Assembly (NCBI RefSeq): GCF_000764305.2
Contig: NW_025932995.1
Location: 1 to 64,000 of the forward strand
Direction: 5' to 3'
From: Hyalella azteca
Taxonomy: Eukaryota > Arthropoda > Malacostraca > Amphipoda > Hyalellidae
Length of the DNA: 64,000 nucleotides
Shown: positions 38,386 through 51,399 of the stretch, one piece after another
Numbering within the stretch: the stretch's first letter is position 1
Layout: every line of letters begins with the position of its first letter
Notes under the pieces: generated by a model
What the model saw: only the letters and a program-made list of their open reading frames with translations
Told to the model about the DNA's origin: nothing
Database searches by the model: none
Position numbers and translations under genes: made by a program

Positions 38386-40508
38386 CAACTGCCTAAGCGT
38401 TGTAGATTTTGTTGAAAGTAATGTGCTTTTAGATAAGAAGATATGGTAATAAAAAGTAGTGAGCTAAGCGATATTATCTAAGCAGCCGTAACTGTTAACA
38501 ATAGATAGGAAAAGTTAAGTGGGTGTTGATCGTAAATTTGAGTTACAAAACGTGAAATTTTTCCAGAACAGTTTTAGAAAAGTAAACGCGTATTGCACAT
38601 GCTATAGCAGCAGAAAATATCATGCTTTTGATTAAAGTAAATAATATGAAAATAATTCAGTTCGGCGTTAAAAATGACTGCATACTCTGAAATCTATATA
38701 AAAATTAGCCTCTCACGTTTAGATATAATATCGAAAATAAAACCATATAGGATTCATTATCATAAGAAGAACAATTAAAATACGAGGTGAATTAAAGGCA
38801 GCTAGATGAATATAGATTCATTTATTGATTTTTCAAATCAAAATCATTTATAACAAGAAATACATAATCTAAGTTTAATCTTCATTATTTATAGTTGTAC
38901 AGAGGGAAATTATCGTAGTATGTAAGAAACCACTTGCCTCTTCACGCTCGCCGTTAAAACGATTGATTTGCAGTACAAATTTCGATCATATTCAGGCCAC
39001 AATATCATTCCTTCCTGGCACTTGAGCTCGGTGCCCGCAAAGCCTCGAAAATCGAGGCGAGTCCATTTACGGGAATATGCGTATAGTTCCGCTCGAAATA
39101 AAACTAAGGCTATCCATAAAAATGCTCCCGCATCCGGATTTAAATATGGTAATGCATTTAAGAGCGCTGCCTAAAATATTAATAACCATCCATTGTAAAA
39201 TAGTGCACCGGATCTCCGTAAAAAACATGCATGTCCCCAAGGAAAATAAATGCGTTGTAAAAAAGGATTTAGGAATTCAAGCGGAAAATTCGGTAACCAG
39301 AGGGACAAGAGCGGGACAGGAAAGGGAACAATGTCGCGGTATTAAAAGGATACCAGAACTCAGGATAAACCGAGTGATGTATGAGGAGATCAAATGGCTG
39401 GGCGAGACTCTGGTACAATTCATTGCTCTCTGGATGCTATCGTACTGTTCCGCATCTGTACTATAGAAGAATAAATTAGTATATGTCTATTTTATGAATA
39501 TGTGTACATGTATCATTATGAATATATCTTGCCAACAAACAGGTTCTTTTCTCGTCTACATGGTATGGTGCTGAAATAATGAGATAATAATTGTTTTGAT
39601 TTAATAGAATAGTGATAGAAGAAGAATTAATTCTTTATCAAGTTTAATATTTTGTCGATAAATAATGCAAATAATTAGACATAAGCTTACGTTACCACAT
39701 AATGCCTAACACACCATATAAACACCCATATATAGAAAATACCCATATATAACAACCTCTAGTTAAATCTGGTTATTATCAGTGTGTTAATTGAGTATTT
39801 GGGCGCAAAAAATTAAAAATAAGCGGCACAAAAATCTCGATATGAGCGTCAATAAAAATATTAATTTTAATTGTTGAAAGCTTTCAGAATTTCCATGAAG
39901 GTAAAACTTTTTTAAATTGAACTGATCATTTTAAATAAAAGTCTAATTCATGCCGAGTATAATTAGGCTTCAACACGAATAAAATATAATTTCATGGAAA
40001 CAAGGTGCCTTGAAACATACTTTTAACGTAGTGAATGAATGAGAGTGCAAAATTTTGACGAGAAATCTTAGCGCCGAGAGGCCCGGATCAAATAGATATT
40101 TAAGAAATATTATATGAATATAACGACGAGTTATACTGTATCATCAACATAAAAGACTGCATCAATTAACGCTCATTCTTCACTATGTATTTATTAAGAA
40201 CGTAGCTAAAATTTCAAAACGAGAGTGAGACATGAGATGTGCGATGCGATCGCAACATGAGGGCAGATCTAAACTGTCTTTTTAAATCAACGAAAATTAT
40301 TGATTCACAGGATGATGATTTTGTCAATTTCCATCTCGTATTGCTAGAGGGACCCAGTAAATTCGTTCCATAAGTAAAAAATCGAAAAATACTATTTTAA
40401 ATTCATTATATGGCAATTGAGGGCGAAATAAATTAGACAAGATTTAATTAAAAATAATAGATTTTTTACCGAGCTTCATACGAAGAATGTATTTCGCAAA
40501 ATACATTA

Positions 40509-40604
40509 AAGCGTCATAATGTTGAATGTATTCTAAAGTGATAAAATGGCGTAGTGACTTGCTACCATATCCCTATATGAAGTCATCAGAGATCAAGCAC
40601 TGAA
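40509..40604 (+). repeat. 96-bp identical dispersed repeat, copy 1
   Basis: From AAGCGTCATAATGTTGAATG to GAGATCAAGCACTGAA, identical base for base to 56379-56474. It contains TGGCGTAGTGACTTGC, which resembles a tRNA-type A box (TGGCNNAGTGG), but I see no B box. Confidence 0.93.
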
Positions 40605-42394
40605 CGTAACAATACTAACGTCACCAAGTTGATGTAAGCTCTTTCTATCACTTTTAAAATTCAGAATAATTCATCGCTCACAAAGTGTGGACGATCAAAT
40701 ATTTGCAGCACACTGAAGATAGCGTGAAAGAGCGGCGTTAGCACCGATGAGAGACGGAGAATTAAGAAGCGACAATTTACAAACAACAGAAACGAAAAAT
40801 AAACGAGAGAAAAATGTAAAATTAGTCGCTTACAAGAGACGTCGATAGCTGCAAGAGATATAGAGAAGGGAGGTGTTAGAAATTGGGCCGACCCAAGTAC
40901 TTATAGCCCGCAATAACTGTAACTCGCATTTAAATACCACAAATTCTGAAATGCATGCAATTATTTATACGACAACTATATATTGCCTCAACAATAACTT
41001 CCAAAATATCAATAAGATTTTTTTAGATATAGCATCTACATCCAAGATTAAATCAAATAGAAGTTGAAGAAAGCCCTAATATGATTAGTCACGCCTTTCA
41101 ATGAATGAATCATCAGCTGCCAATCTTGAATGATGTTATCTGAACATTATTCCGATGTTGAACAGGCTCATTCTCAAATAAATTCAGGCAAAATCATCAA
41201 ACAATAATCTGTTAAAAAATCTTTAAAATATACCCACTCTCAAAATTACAACTTTCTGTAATAAAAAAAATGAAAAATAAAAATTGTAAGTTGACTGTGC
41301 AAGTGAAACATTTAAATCATCCACAATTCGATTAGACAACATTCGACAACATTTGATAGAGTGGCCAGAGACGTTAGGGCATTTACATCAACCGCTGCAA
41401 CGGAAGTGAATACAATGCGTAAATGTGTAATAAATAGTATGCAAATACGTTTTCGGTGCAACCAATGAGGTCTAGAATTATTAACTTGGGAGCTAACGTA
41501 CGATTTCGTTTGCCACCACAGACAAACGATTATAATTGCTTTTGCACTTGGATATTCATTGTGAAGAATATTGACAGGTAGTTCAATAATCGCATTAAAT
41601 AAAACGTTTCTCATAACGATACTTCATTAAAGCCCTTACAGACCCGTCAATAAAAAAGGCAGTTTATTTATTCAAACCCATTGCAACAACCTTATCACAA
41701 TTTAGCTTCCACTCATTAATCGTTCAAGCCTCGACTTGTACATCATTAAAACCGCCCCTCGAGCTTCATTGAAGCCACAATGGGTGAATTACTGGCACAT
41801 TCTGGACGCCACAACCTGAGCATCATGATAGGCAAGCTCACGGGTCGTGATTTTGACATCACCGCATTATAGCTTCAGTTGGAAATTGATCCTGGTTGAG
41901 TGGCTGAAGACGAGTTAAGTAGGCATTGAACCCGATGTGATCCCGCTCTCTAAGTGTCACTCAGCGAGATCTGCAGTTTCTCGCTAATAACTTCTCATTT
42001 AATATCGCAGCTTGAGAAGGAGCAAAGGCTCCACGTAGAGCATATGCAGTAATCTAATAAGAAGACTTTCTCGAAAGTGCATGTTAATATTAATATACAT
42101 GTGTAAATTAATCAAGTCGCAGAAGACTTGACTCAAAATTCGAATTAAAACTGCTTGCCTACAATTATGAGGCAAGTGGTGAATGTACGAAGTTATCAGC
42201 TCTTTACTTATCATTAAATTAGGTTTCATGGAGTCGGCAGCTTCGGTCGCAGTGCCGAGCATCACGAGAATGTCCAGTTGAGGCAAAGATCTGAAAGGAT
42301 CTGAGCAGATCACGAACGAAGCCCCGAGAGCGTTCCTTAATAGAAACCAAAGAGCAGTAATTGACCGGCTCGACTGGGCTGACCCAACTGGGAC

Positions 42395-42735
42395 ATGAGA
42401 ACTACAGAACTGCTGATTTATTAGAGAACTGTTGAACATCTGTTGAAAATAGGACCACAAAACATTTAACTTATAAGAGAACAGTTCAACATCTGTTGAA
42501 AATAGGACCACAAAACATCTAACTTTTAAGAGAATAGTTGAACATCTCTTGAAATGGGACCACAAAACTGCTGAATTACTAGAGAACAATTCAATTTATG
42601 TTGGAATGGAACCATTTTACTGCTAAATTATTACAGAACTGTTCAGCATCTGTTTAAACTAGGATCCTAGAACTCCAGACTTATAAGAGCAGAGTTCAAT
42701 ATCTGTTGAAATGGGACCCCAAACTACTGACTTAT
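42395..42735. repeat. Tandem repeat, 55-62 bp x 6
   Basis: Units of GAGAACAGTTCAACATCTGT, TGAAAATAGGACCACAAAAC and a short T-rich link; outer units are more diverged. It underlies the first third of a 196-codon minus-strand frame. Confidence 0.9.
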
Positions 42736-42916
42736 TATCTCTCATATATATGTCATAGGTGGGCATAAACAATAAATGCGATAAACGTGTAGGTCACGCG
42801 ACATCTTTGTAGTTACACGCAATACACATGTAGTTACATGCAAGTTCCATGCACTTGACACTATATCCATGCCTCTACGTCCTATTATCGTATGAAAATT
42901 TGAGTAATTTCAGTCG

Positions 42917-42936
42917 CGGCGCTTGTTGCAGCGCCG
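42917..42936. repeat. CGGCGC hairpin in GC-rich island
   Basis: CGGCGC and GCGCCG separated by 8 nt. The surrounding 42905-43110, including GGTCGCCGGGGC and GTGTGGGGTGGCGGGTGCG, is far richer in GC than its neighbours but carries no frame I recognise. Confidence 0.75.
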
Positions 42937-43430
42937 CCAATATTGTCCATGAGACTCTGCTTTGATAAGCCCATTAATATTTAAAGTCATTTAACTAAGC
43001 ATGTTATATTGCATGCCGGGCACAAAATTGATGGTCGCCGGGGCTTTACTCGGTGTGGGGTGGCGGGTGCGTGCCTGAGCTGTTTCTTGTGGAGGCTTAC
43101 TGTGTTGCTGTTCGTTAATATGTGAATTAGTTTAGGGTTTGTACGTGTTAAGGAATAGTAACAAATATAATATTAATATCTAACATTATTTATTACTTTC
43201 TATTAATACATAAGCTAACAAATGAAAGTTGCTAGCGAAACCGTCTAGTTAACTGGCAGATTGTACTGTTATTGCAGATAACCTGGGCATTTTTTCTATA
43301 AATGTAGGTTGCGAATGAAGCTAGAAAAATCCGTGTAGTTGAACTAGTTGAAGTTTATTTCATTAGTTTCAGGTATATGATGAATAATGCAAACGAATTA
43401 ATGGAGTTAACGAATATATTATGACATTAT

Positions 43431-43460
43431 CGCGCTTATCTGCATCACCAGATAAGCGCG
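43431..43460. repeat. Perfect 12-bp inverted repeat, 6-nt loop
   Basis: CGCGCTTATCTG (43431-43442), loop CATCAC, CAGATAAGCGCG (43449-43460). No associated gene or T-run that would suggest a function. Confidence 0.93.
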
Positions 43461-44827
43461 CTGCACCGAGAGCCAAATGGATGTTTAATTTTTGGAGATG
43501 ATGAAGTTTTTGCCAGAAAATTGTCTATTTTCGTGAAATTACGAAAAATTTCGGCACGTTTTTTATATTGAAATAACAAGGATCATTATTATCTATTAGC
43601 AAAATAAAATCTTGATGAATTGGCAAGGGCTGTGAAGGAAGCAAGGAAAATGTGAAAGAGAGAAGTGCTCCCATCGAGCTCGGTTTCGATGCTGGGAAAA
43701 TATTCAAAACCTTTTCAGTAAAAAAACAGAACCCGAGACAAGATTGAGGAGGACAAAAAAAATTATATGAAATTACTCCAAAAAGACTTCAAGAAGAAAG
43801 CGGGACAGCAGAAATAGTGCGTGATCAAAAAGAATGTTGATGTGGGAAAGCTGCAGCCATTCAATCAGAAGTGGCGAGAAGTTTTCAGGCAAAGGGCGAG
43901 GGGCAGAGGCGATCTGGCCGAATTTCAAGGGGTAAATGAAACGTAATCCCAAGCAAGAGGGGAGTGTCAGCGCTGTACAAGCCTCGCAGTTTTAATTAGC
44001 AGTAAAGGGAGCACTGAGAGGAGTTAGGTAAGCACAAGCTTAAGCCACGCTAAGACCAACCTAAGCTGCCCCCGAAAATATGTTAAGAAGCGAGCAACAG
44101 CGTCTGTATGGCCGCAAAAACGCCGCAGTCCTCTGAAGTTCACAACAATAGTGGCGAAGTTTGGCTGCAAACTAAGGCCTACCGAAACAGGCGAAATAAA
44201 TTGCAGCTAATTAGCATTATAATTTGACTGGAAGTCCAGCTTGCAACAAGCAACCGGGCAAAAGTTGCGTGACCGGCGGCGTAATTGACGGCGACACACA
44301 ATCTGCGGCCACTTCAAGCCTACCTTTGGGAGCAAGAGCCTTCAAAACCCACGTGATTTACAGGGAGATGAGCTCTTCTTGAAGTTGAGTGCATCGAGCG
44401 AGTGTGGAAGACAACATGACACGAGTGTTGTCTGGAGTTTACCTCATAGACGCCTACGAAAATAAATTCGTTAATGGTTGCAACGAAGTGTCTTCTTGAA
44501 TTTTGTTTCATTAAACGTGTAAGGAGGCGCAGATGGTGCCCACAGAAAGGTCTACCGAACTGATAACCCAAAAATTCTTATAGTAATTGAATTCAATGCA
44601 AGTTTTCAAAAATGATGAAAAATTTTAAGTGAAGAGATGATATGGATGAATATCAACTGGAATCATTTGCTAATATTAATATCAGTAATCTTTCATGATA
44701 TTCCGACGAGGATCTTAATAACGCATCCTAAACAATAAAATATGAAAAAGTTCAAATTAATGAACACAAGCAAAAAGAAGAATAGAAGTAACCTGCATGA
44801 TCAACGCAAAGCGCAATATGTGCACCA

Positions 44828-44973
44828 GGGGCCATACTTTCAAAACTCGCTAGGTGCACGTAAGTACTTACGCTCTATTTTCTTGTCTATGACTGGTGGA
44901 TTTTGCCTGAAAGGCCGTCAATGATTTGCTGATGAACTTACGATCTCTTAACTTTTTTTGAAAGTCTGGCCCC
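44828..44973 (-). mobile_element. B-family MITE, copy 2
   Basis: 146 bp, the best-preserved copy. Left end GGGGCCATACTTTCAAAA and the complement of the right end GGGGCCAGACTTTCAAAA match at 17 of 18 bases. Contains the CGTAAGTACTTACG palindrome. Orientation opposite to copies 1 and 3. Flanks read ACCA before and AGGC after; no clear target duplication. Confidence 0.92.
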
Positions 44974-45123
44974 AGGCCTGAAACAACTCGCCGCTATGCA
45001 CGCCCGAGATTCGATGATCAGACATTCACCCTCATTGTTATTGGGCAGTTTAGCCACCAAGCAAACGCTTTTGTTTTTACAAGCAAACTTCGCGGTGTTG
45101 ATGTGCGTTGTGCAGGCGGACCA

Positions 45124-45269
45124 GGGCCTACATTTTCAAAAAAAGTTAAGAGATGGTAAGTTCATCAGCCAATCATAGTCGGCCTTCCAAGCAAAATCCA
45201 CCAATTATAGACAAGAAAATAGAGCGTAAGTATTTACGTTCACAGAGCGGGTTTTGAAAGTATGGCCCC
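45124..45269 (+). mobile_element. B-family MITE, copy 3
   Basis: 146 bp from GGGCCTACATTTTCAAAA to TTTTGAAAGTATGGCCCC. It lies 150 bp from copy 2 in inverted orientation, so the two could pair over most of their length. The internal palindrome has one change (CGTAAGTATTTACG). Confidence 0.92.
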
Positions 45270-48200
45270 AGATGGTACATGCCGGCTGGACGGTAGTCGA
45301 ATGATGCAAGGGATAAACAGCAGGCAAATTCTTCGGAGTTCAAATTTGCGGGCTTCGGTGGACCAAACTCGAATTCCGAATGAAAAGGTTACGCGAAATT
45401 GGGAGAGCAAACAACCGTGTGTTTCTTTACAAACATGGCTATGAACATGACGCTACACATCGGTACTATCGTTACCCTGTACTCACATGCTACGTAATAG
45501 CCATTAAATACATTCCAAGGCACACCATAATACAAAAGGCAGTGACACGTTGCAATAAATAAATAATTTTAACATTCACGACACGCTCAAAAATAGTAAA
45601 CATGAAGCAAAATCCAGCAGCATGACCGAGCACCACGGCGCATGGAGCTCACGCAGTATTCAGGAGCGACGCATGTTTTTGCTAAAGGGGCTCCAGCATC
45701 CGTGCGCAGCGGCACGGCAATATCCCCAATTAGTGAGGATGAAAGCGCACCCACCCGGAGGTTTTTCGTTGTATCAATGGACCAATGGAAAAATATTAAT
45801 GCATTTCTATTGCCAGGAATATCAGAAGCGAACTGCCAGAGCAGTGCTTCGAGTCTTGTTGAAACATGAAATATATTTGAACGCATTCTTCCAAAACGAA
45901 TATATGTGAAATGTCACTGTAATTGAAAGAAGAAATAGGTACACGCAAAGACATCGTGTTCGGCGCTACATGGACTTCGCCAGAGCTTGTGACGGAGAGA
46001 CAACTCTATCGCTTCCATGCATTGCCGAGCTCGAAAATTTCGTAAATAAAAATCGCTAGCAAACTAAGTTAAATAAAATTCAGGATTGAGTAGGAAGAAG
46101 ACGATTCTGTCTAGTCTAATGAAAAAGTAGTTATTCAGAAGTTCAATGATTCATAATTATTGACCGTAATTGTTAATTTATTCGCTTTCTTCGCGGCAAT
46201 AAGAAAATGATGTTTGAACCTTCACTGTACAAGTGCATGTACATATCTTCAATGCTGATACATAGAAATATTCTCGCAGCCAACTTGAATTAAAACGTAC
46301 TAGCAAGATGTATTAAAATAAACCAGCTAAATTAATTAATAAAACAACATTATAGACGTTTTCGTCTGCATTGAGTTACCAAAAACCAACCGCTCCATAA
46401 ATTTTTCATACTGCCCAATCTTTCAGTTTATCGCTGGAAGTTTTGACCGTGAGGTGAGGACTGAGTTGTTTTATGGACGAGTTTGTAGAAAAAAAATCAG
46501 AGTCTCTCGAGTAGGGCGACCTGCCAAGCTCGTTTTACTTTTCAAGTCGCAGTGCAGCGCTGGAATCAATCTTTCACATTTCTGCTGGAGCTGCCAAGCG
46601 AAAAAAGTTTCATTAGTAGGTTCCGTATAGGACTGCTTTATATCTATACATAGAGATATTTTATATATTAGTTCCGTATAGGAGCGCTATTTTAGAAATA
46701 CTCGTGTCTACGGAGCAGGAGCTTTGGAGCTTCTCGTATCTGGATAGATTCAGCGTTTTAGTGTTGATAATTTCTAGACGGTTTAAATGTTCTAGAACTG
46801 GTCATGTAAAAGCAGGTTTCAGGAGAAGACAACTGCTCTTGCCTCTGTAGGTTTCGGTATCTGATTGTTTGGGTTCACGAACGCACAGCTCGGTGTACCA
46901 TAGCAATTGGTTACTTGATTGTAATTTGGGCTCGTTTTCTAAGTGGTCAAACAATTAAATTTGAGTTTTGATGCATTAAAAGGTCCGTCATCTAAAACTG
47001 CTCGACCAAAATGGAACTTTTTATCCACCATATAAACTGGTTGGTATCTAGAGAAGAAAATTAAAATAAAGTTTTCCAAAAGCATTCATATCGTTAATAC
47101 TCAATAAATTTAATAGAATTTTACTCTAGGGAATGCTCAGTGGAGCACACACAAGTTGCATTAACTACGGTTAATATCAGCCTGGTGATAATTACACCGT
47201 GTTTCTAAATGATCAATTCAAGTCACGGGTGGAATTTTTTTACAGAGTGCCCAAAGCCTAAATCAGGAATTAATATATTCTTTTTTAATTGTTCGTCTCT
47301 CAAAGGAAAAAAACCCGCATGCTCGCTGACCAAGTTTAAAAATGAATACTCGTTTCAAAGCTGTCGAGTAGCAAACAAAAATACTATAATATTTTCTGGT
47401 ATAACCAAGAAATCGAAATGTACGTAAATAAAAATCCATCAAATTTTAAATTCATGTAATTGCCACGACTGTAAAAGACTTCGCTAAATAGGCCACGAGT
47501 ACGACAAAAACTTATCCAGGATCGTTGGACGGCGTTTCGTTCTTCTTGTGTCGCGAATTCAAGAACAAAGTTGATTTTTTCTTTGGCAGGCGTCTTCAGT
47601 TTGAAAGAAGGGCGGTTGCCTTTTTCTAAGCCAAACCTCGACGAGAAATCGCTGACTCTAATATAGCGAGGAGGTGTAGCAGCCTGGAGGGCAAAGGGCA
47701 GAGTGCTTCTTCTTTGTCCCGAGAAATGTTGCTCTAGACTAAAGAATTCCCTTCACGTGCTTTAATAAATTTTCGAAGCGAACATTTTCATTCAAGTGGC
47801 TTCATGAGAGAGCTAAACTTGAAACTGGTCCATATAAGTACGACAGAGTTTATGTTGAAATAAAGTGAGTATCGAAAAACGATATTTCAAGTGAATAAAT
47901 TAAGATCAATTATCGTACTGTTAGTTCCTGAATGTGTCGTAAAATATTCGCAATATTACTCAAATAATCAGTTTTTAAAAATCGTATTTGACTTAGAAAT
48001 AAATAAGCTGAAATAAAGCGGCCGGCTGTGAAAAATATTCTAAGTTCCTGCACATACAATGCTCGTAGCTCTGAATAACCTACTAAGTAGATTTAGTTGC
48101 GTTAATTCGAGAATAATGACAGTAATGAGAAATCATTTCGAGTTTACTATGAAATCTACGCATGAGCACAGTGCACCGTAAGGGGGAACGTGGAAATTCG

Positions 48201-48719
48201 TGCAATCAATCGAGGTTTTTGACAGAAATTAGACGGAAAACAACGAATTGGGACTGTGCGGTGTAGTCATTGCCGAGTGGGGAGTGGGAGAATTTATTAT
48301 CTTGGTAGAGTTAGTGGATGAAGTTTTTCTTTCCGTGGAGTGAGTGGGAGTGTGGAGGAGGCATTATCTGGATGGAGAGATTGGGTGATGTCATTACTTC
48401 AGTGATGGGTGTAGAACTGAGGGTGAAGACCGTAGGTGAAAAGTGTAGGACTGAGGGTGAAGACGTTTCATAGGTGAAAGGTGTGGATGAAGTGATTATC
48501 ATGGCGGAGTAGGGTGACAGGCGGAGATGTTTATTGGAGTAAGGTGAAGTTAGGGGATAAGAATGATGGCGTGGGCAATATCCTGGAAATTTTTAATGTG
48601 AAAGAGGAGAAATGGATATAAATTAAGCTATGCAGAAAAACATAGCTTAACAACAGTACACAGTACAACAAAACATAAGTAAATTATAAAAGTTAAGAAA
48701 ATTCCACACAAATTCATAT

Positions 48720-49175
48720 TTTTCCATGTCCGTCGTCAGTGTGGAAATTCTAGAACACAGACACAATTAGTAGTACAGTCGAAATAAAAAAAACAGAAGG
48801 TAACATGTCAATTAATAAAAAGAACAGCCTTTCTATTCCCAATTTCAAGTGGATAAGAGCTATGAGTTGCATTCAAACTAGGCCTAACTTTGAAAATATA
48901 CAAAGATTCTAAAATGTGAAAATCGAAAACAACTGAAATATAATGCAAGATTTTAAAGTCACCGCCGGATACTGGAACGTTACACTGCTCGGCGTGAGTG
49001 CGTACAGTCGAACGAGGGGAACGTGCGAAAGGCCAATCCTACAACTCCTTCCTTTATGTTCCGCCACTCTAGAATAAAGATTGCGTAACATCCTCCTAAC
49101 GTACGTGGATGCGCACTCACACCGAGCCATGCAGCGTAACAGTATACGATAGCGACTTTTTAAGATTATAGCTTC
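48720..49175 (-). mobile_element. Penelope-like element fragment, GIY-YIG end (older copy)
   Basis: Broken C-terminal part of a Penelope-like retroelement, the only retroelement class that joins a reverse transcriptase to a GIY-YIG endonuclease. A minus-strand frame gives RCECASTYVRRMLRNLYSRV then AEHKGRSCRIG; after a frameshift near 49020 it continues as THAEQCNVPVSGGDFKILHY and ILESLYIFKVRPSLN to about 48850. The same order of blocks is seen in the copy at 50904. It is truncated at its 5' side (no reverse transcriptase) and its 3' flank to 48720 matches, inverted, the tail at 49205-49420. Confidence 0.82.
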
Positions 49176-49204
49176 GACTTTAGGTGCTTCCGATTGCATA
49201 TTTT

Positions 49205-49420
49205 AGAATAATGTTATTATATTTTGTCAAACAGAGGCTTAGTTTGAAAGCAGCCTTTTGCTCCTATTCACTTGACATTGAAAATACGAATGTACAGTTT
49301 TTTTTGCTTTACCTTTCGTTTGTAGAATTAGGTTTTGACTTCCGTTCTCTTTTTTAAATTTCGATTGCACTTCCTACTTATTGTATCTGTATTCTAGAAT
49401 TTTCGAACGACGATTAAGCT
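49205..49420 (+). mobile_element. Inverted tail of a second Penelope-like copy
   Basis: On the plus strand LLYFVKQRLSLKAAFCSYSL aligns with ESLYIFKVRPSLNATHSSYPL, the C-terminal end of the neighbouring minus-strand copy. Non-coding sequence after it (TTCCGTTCTC, TTTCGATTGCA, GTATCTGTATTCTAGAATTT) aligns with the complement of 48740-48810 (TTCTGTTT, TTTCGACTGTA, GTGTCTGTGTTCTAGAATTT). Only the tail is present, so the two copies meet head to head. Confidence 0.75.
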
Positions 49421-49577
49421 GGACTCCTAAACGTTTAATATAGAGATATGATGAGTTTGTGCGGTAGTTTATTTTTTCCTTAAATTTTTAGTAAACTTGA
49501 AGTTCAAGTAATCAAGTGACATTAATTAACAGAATACAAAATTTGGAATTTTCTATCATGACCATGAACAATATATC

Positions 49578-49744
49578 AAAAAATATAACTCGGTACTCAC
49601 AGCAGTGAGTGACAGAGAGCGCATTTTCTCGTTGACGAAAACTTGAGGTCACGGACAGACGGACGGACAGACAGACAGACAGACAGACGGACATGGCGAG
49701 CACAATAGTGCATTTTTTCCATAAATGAGAGAATGCGCTAAAAA
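49578..49744 (+). mobile_element. A-family foldback element, copy 4
   Basis: Begins AAAATATAACTCGGTACTCA and ends GAGAATGCGCTAAAAAGG. The centre carries an expanded (GACA)n tract of about 30 bp (49660-49690), longer than in the other copies. The central palindrome has one change (CACAGCAGTG). Confidence 0.9.
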
Positions 49745-50689
49745 GGTAGAGTGAGATGATACACATAATTCTGGAACTACGAAAAGAGAGAATCTTTACT
49801 CGTGAAAATCACTGATGTGTGTCGCATTTTCATGGCTCTTTGAGTCGCGCTAGCCGCGGTGGTGGCAGTTTTGATGAACAGCGAGCTAATCTGGCGGCTG
49901 ATCACGGCACGCGAATGGCAGGCAGGTCTTCTTGAAAGCCTTTTATGCGAGACGCTCTGCGCTAGTCCATGCCAGATGAAACCCGGTGGAGTATGGCACA
50001 TTTTTGACGAAATTTGTCTGATATATCGGCCGTCAAGGAACGGCCAGCCATAATTCTGCTAAAAAATTTCAAATGAAGAACTGTGGTTATATATGCGTCC
50101 CCTAACGTCCCTGCTCTCAAATGCTCGATGCACGTGCTTGGGATGAGTTCGAGATTCCATCCTGGTAATCAACAGTTATTCGATTTACAAATATTATTAA
50201 ATAGCGCTTTTTGATTTTTTGATGCAGAAAAGACCAATTGGTTCAATTGATCTTTGACCTGATGTGTAAAGTTGGTCTACTGTCAAATGCTACTTACTAT
50301 AAGGTTAATATTGGGATTTATATTGATTTATAAGTGATATATAATTTTATCTTATTTATTTCACTTTCAACTGAGGAATCTCAATAATGTCCTAAATATT
50401 CCAATCATTCTATTATCATCAATTCGGATATTCAAAGCAAGCCTCCTTGCACTGTTGCAGTACTAGTCCCGCGCTACCGAAGTCCAAGTTTTGACGATTG
50501 TCCTATTAGTTCCAAGACCAACACAACGGAAGATAATTTACATAATTACAATCAAGCACATATTATTATTTGTTGCCATGTAATGGCCCATGGCCACACG
50601 TCGATTCCCCTCAGACAATTATGTCTGGGTCAATGAAAAATGATTTTCTCACATCAATCTTTCTGGTTACTTATATAAGTATATTATCA

Positions 50690-51376
50690 GTCTGCTTATA
50701 TCGCATCTTCACAAGGAATTTCAAAGCAAAGAAAACGCCAAGCAAATTCACCATAGTCCAAGTACAAATTCTAAGTCAGACATAAAACCTAAAAGAGACC
50801 TAACAATAAATCGCAAAAAACAGAACTCGCGGAAAACAGAGTCATAGGAGCCCGAAAAGAATACAACTTAAAAAAAAACACTAAAAAAATTTCTAGCTAT
50901 TCACTATTTCAAGAGGATTGAATTGAACGCATTATTGAGACACGGTTTTCGTTTGAAGATATGTAGAGACTCCAAAATCCTCAAATCCAAGCCGCCAGAA
51001 GTGGAACCGAGTATCCTGAAATCACTCTCAGATACAGCCACGTCGCACTGTTCAGCATGGAGGCACACGGAAGAATGAGGAGGCTTGGCGAGAGGCAAGT
51101 TAGAACGATAGCTCCTGCCGCGGTGTTCAGAAACCCGGATGTAGAAGTTACGCGACGTTATTCCAACGTACGCAGATACGCAGCGCGCACAACTATATTC
51201 ATAGACCAGGTTTGATCGCATCCATGCAGGAACAACGTCCTTATACCTGAAGAAAGATCCAATTTTGAAATTATTAACCAGCAAACATGCAAATTATCAT
51301 TCGGGAAATATTTCATAAAAAAATCTTTAGTTCTCTGGACATAGTTTCAGACGCACTGCCAAAATAGGGCAATGTG
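50690..51376 (-). mobile_element. Penelope-like element fragment, GIY-YIG end (younger copy)
   Basis: C-terminal part of a Penelope-like retroelement. A 126-codon open frame (51284-50904) contains NNFKIGSFFRYKDVVPAWMR, NLVYEYSCARC, SAYVGITSRNFYIRVSEHRG, a CLHAEQCDV block and ILESLHIFKRKPCLN. These are the family's linker, the Cys pair, the YIG-type motif (here AYVG) with the following Arg and Glu-His, and the C-terminal end. Upstream, in another frame, LPYFGSASETMSRELKIF and KYFPND (51375-51305) match the linker between reverse transcriptase and endonuclease, so one frameshift separates them. No reverse transcriptase remains. The 3' untranslated flank runs to about 50690. Confidence 0.88.
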
Positions 51377-51399
51377 CAATAATATCGTTTTCAATATCG

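Noticed and set aside
39077..39466. 129-codon plus-strand frame
   Set aside because: Lys/Arg-rich composition without any domain; it overlaps another frame and lacks a plausible gene context.
41999..42589. 196-codon minus-strand frame
   Set aside because: The first third is the 42.4-42.7 kb repeat. The rest (ALWFLLRNALGASFVICSD and so on) matches no family I know and has no recognisable exon borders.
45587..45909. Three overlapping frames of 75-99 codons on both strands
   Set aside because: A GC-richer patch with few stops in any frame; none of the translations resembles a known family. It could be an old transposon, but I cannot support that.
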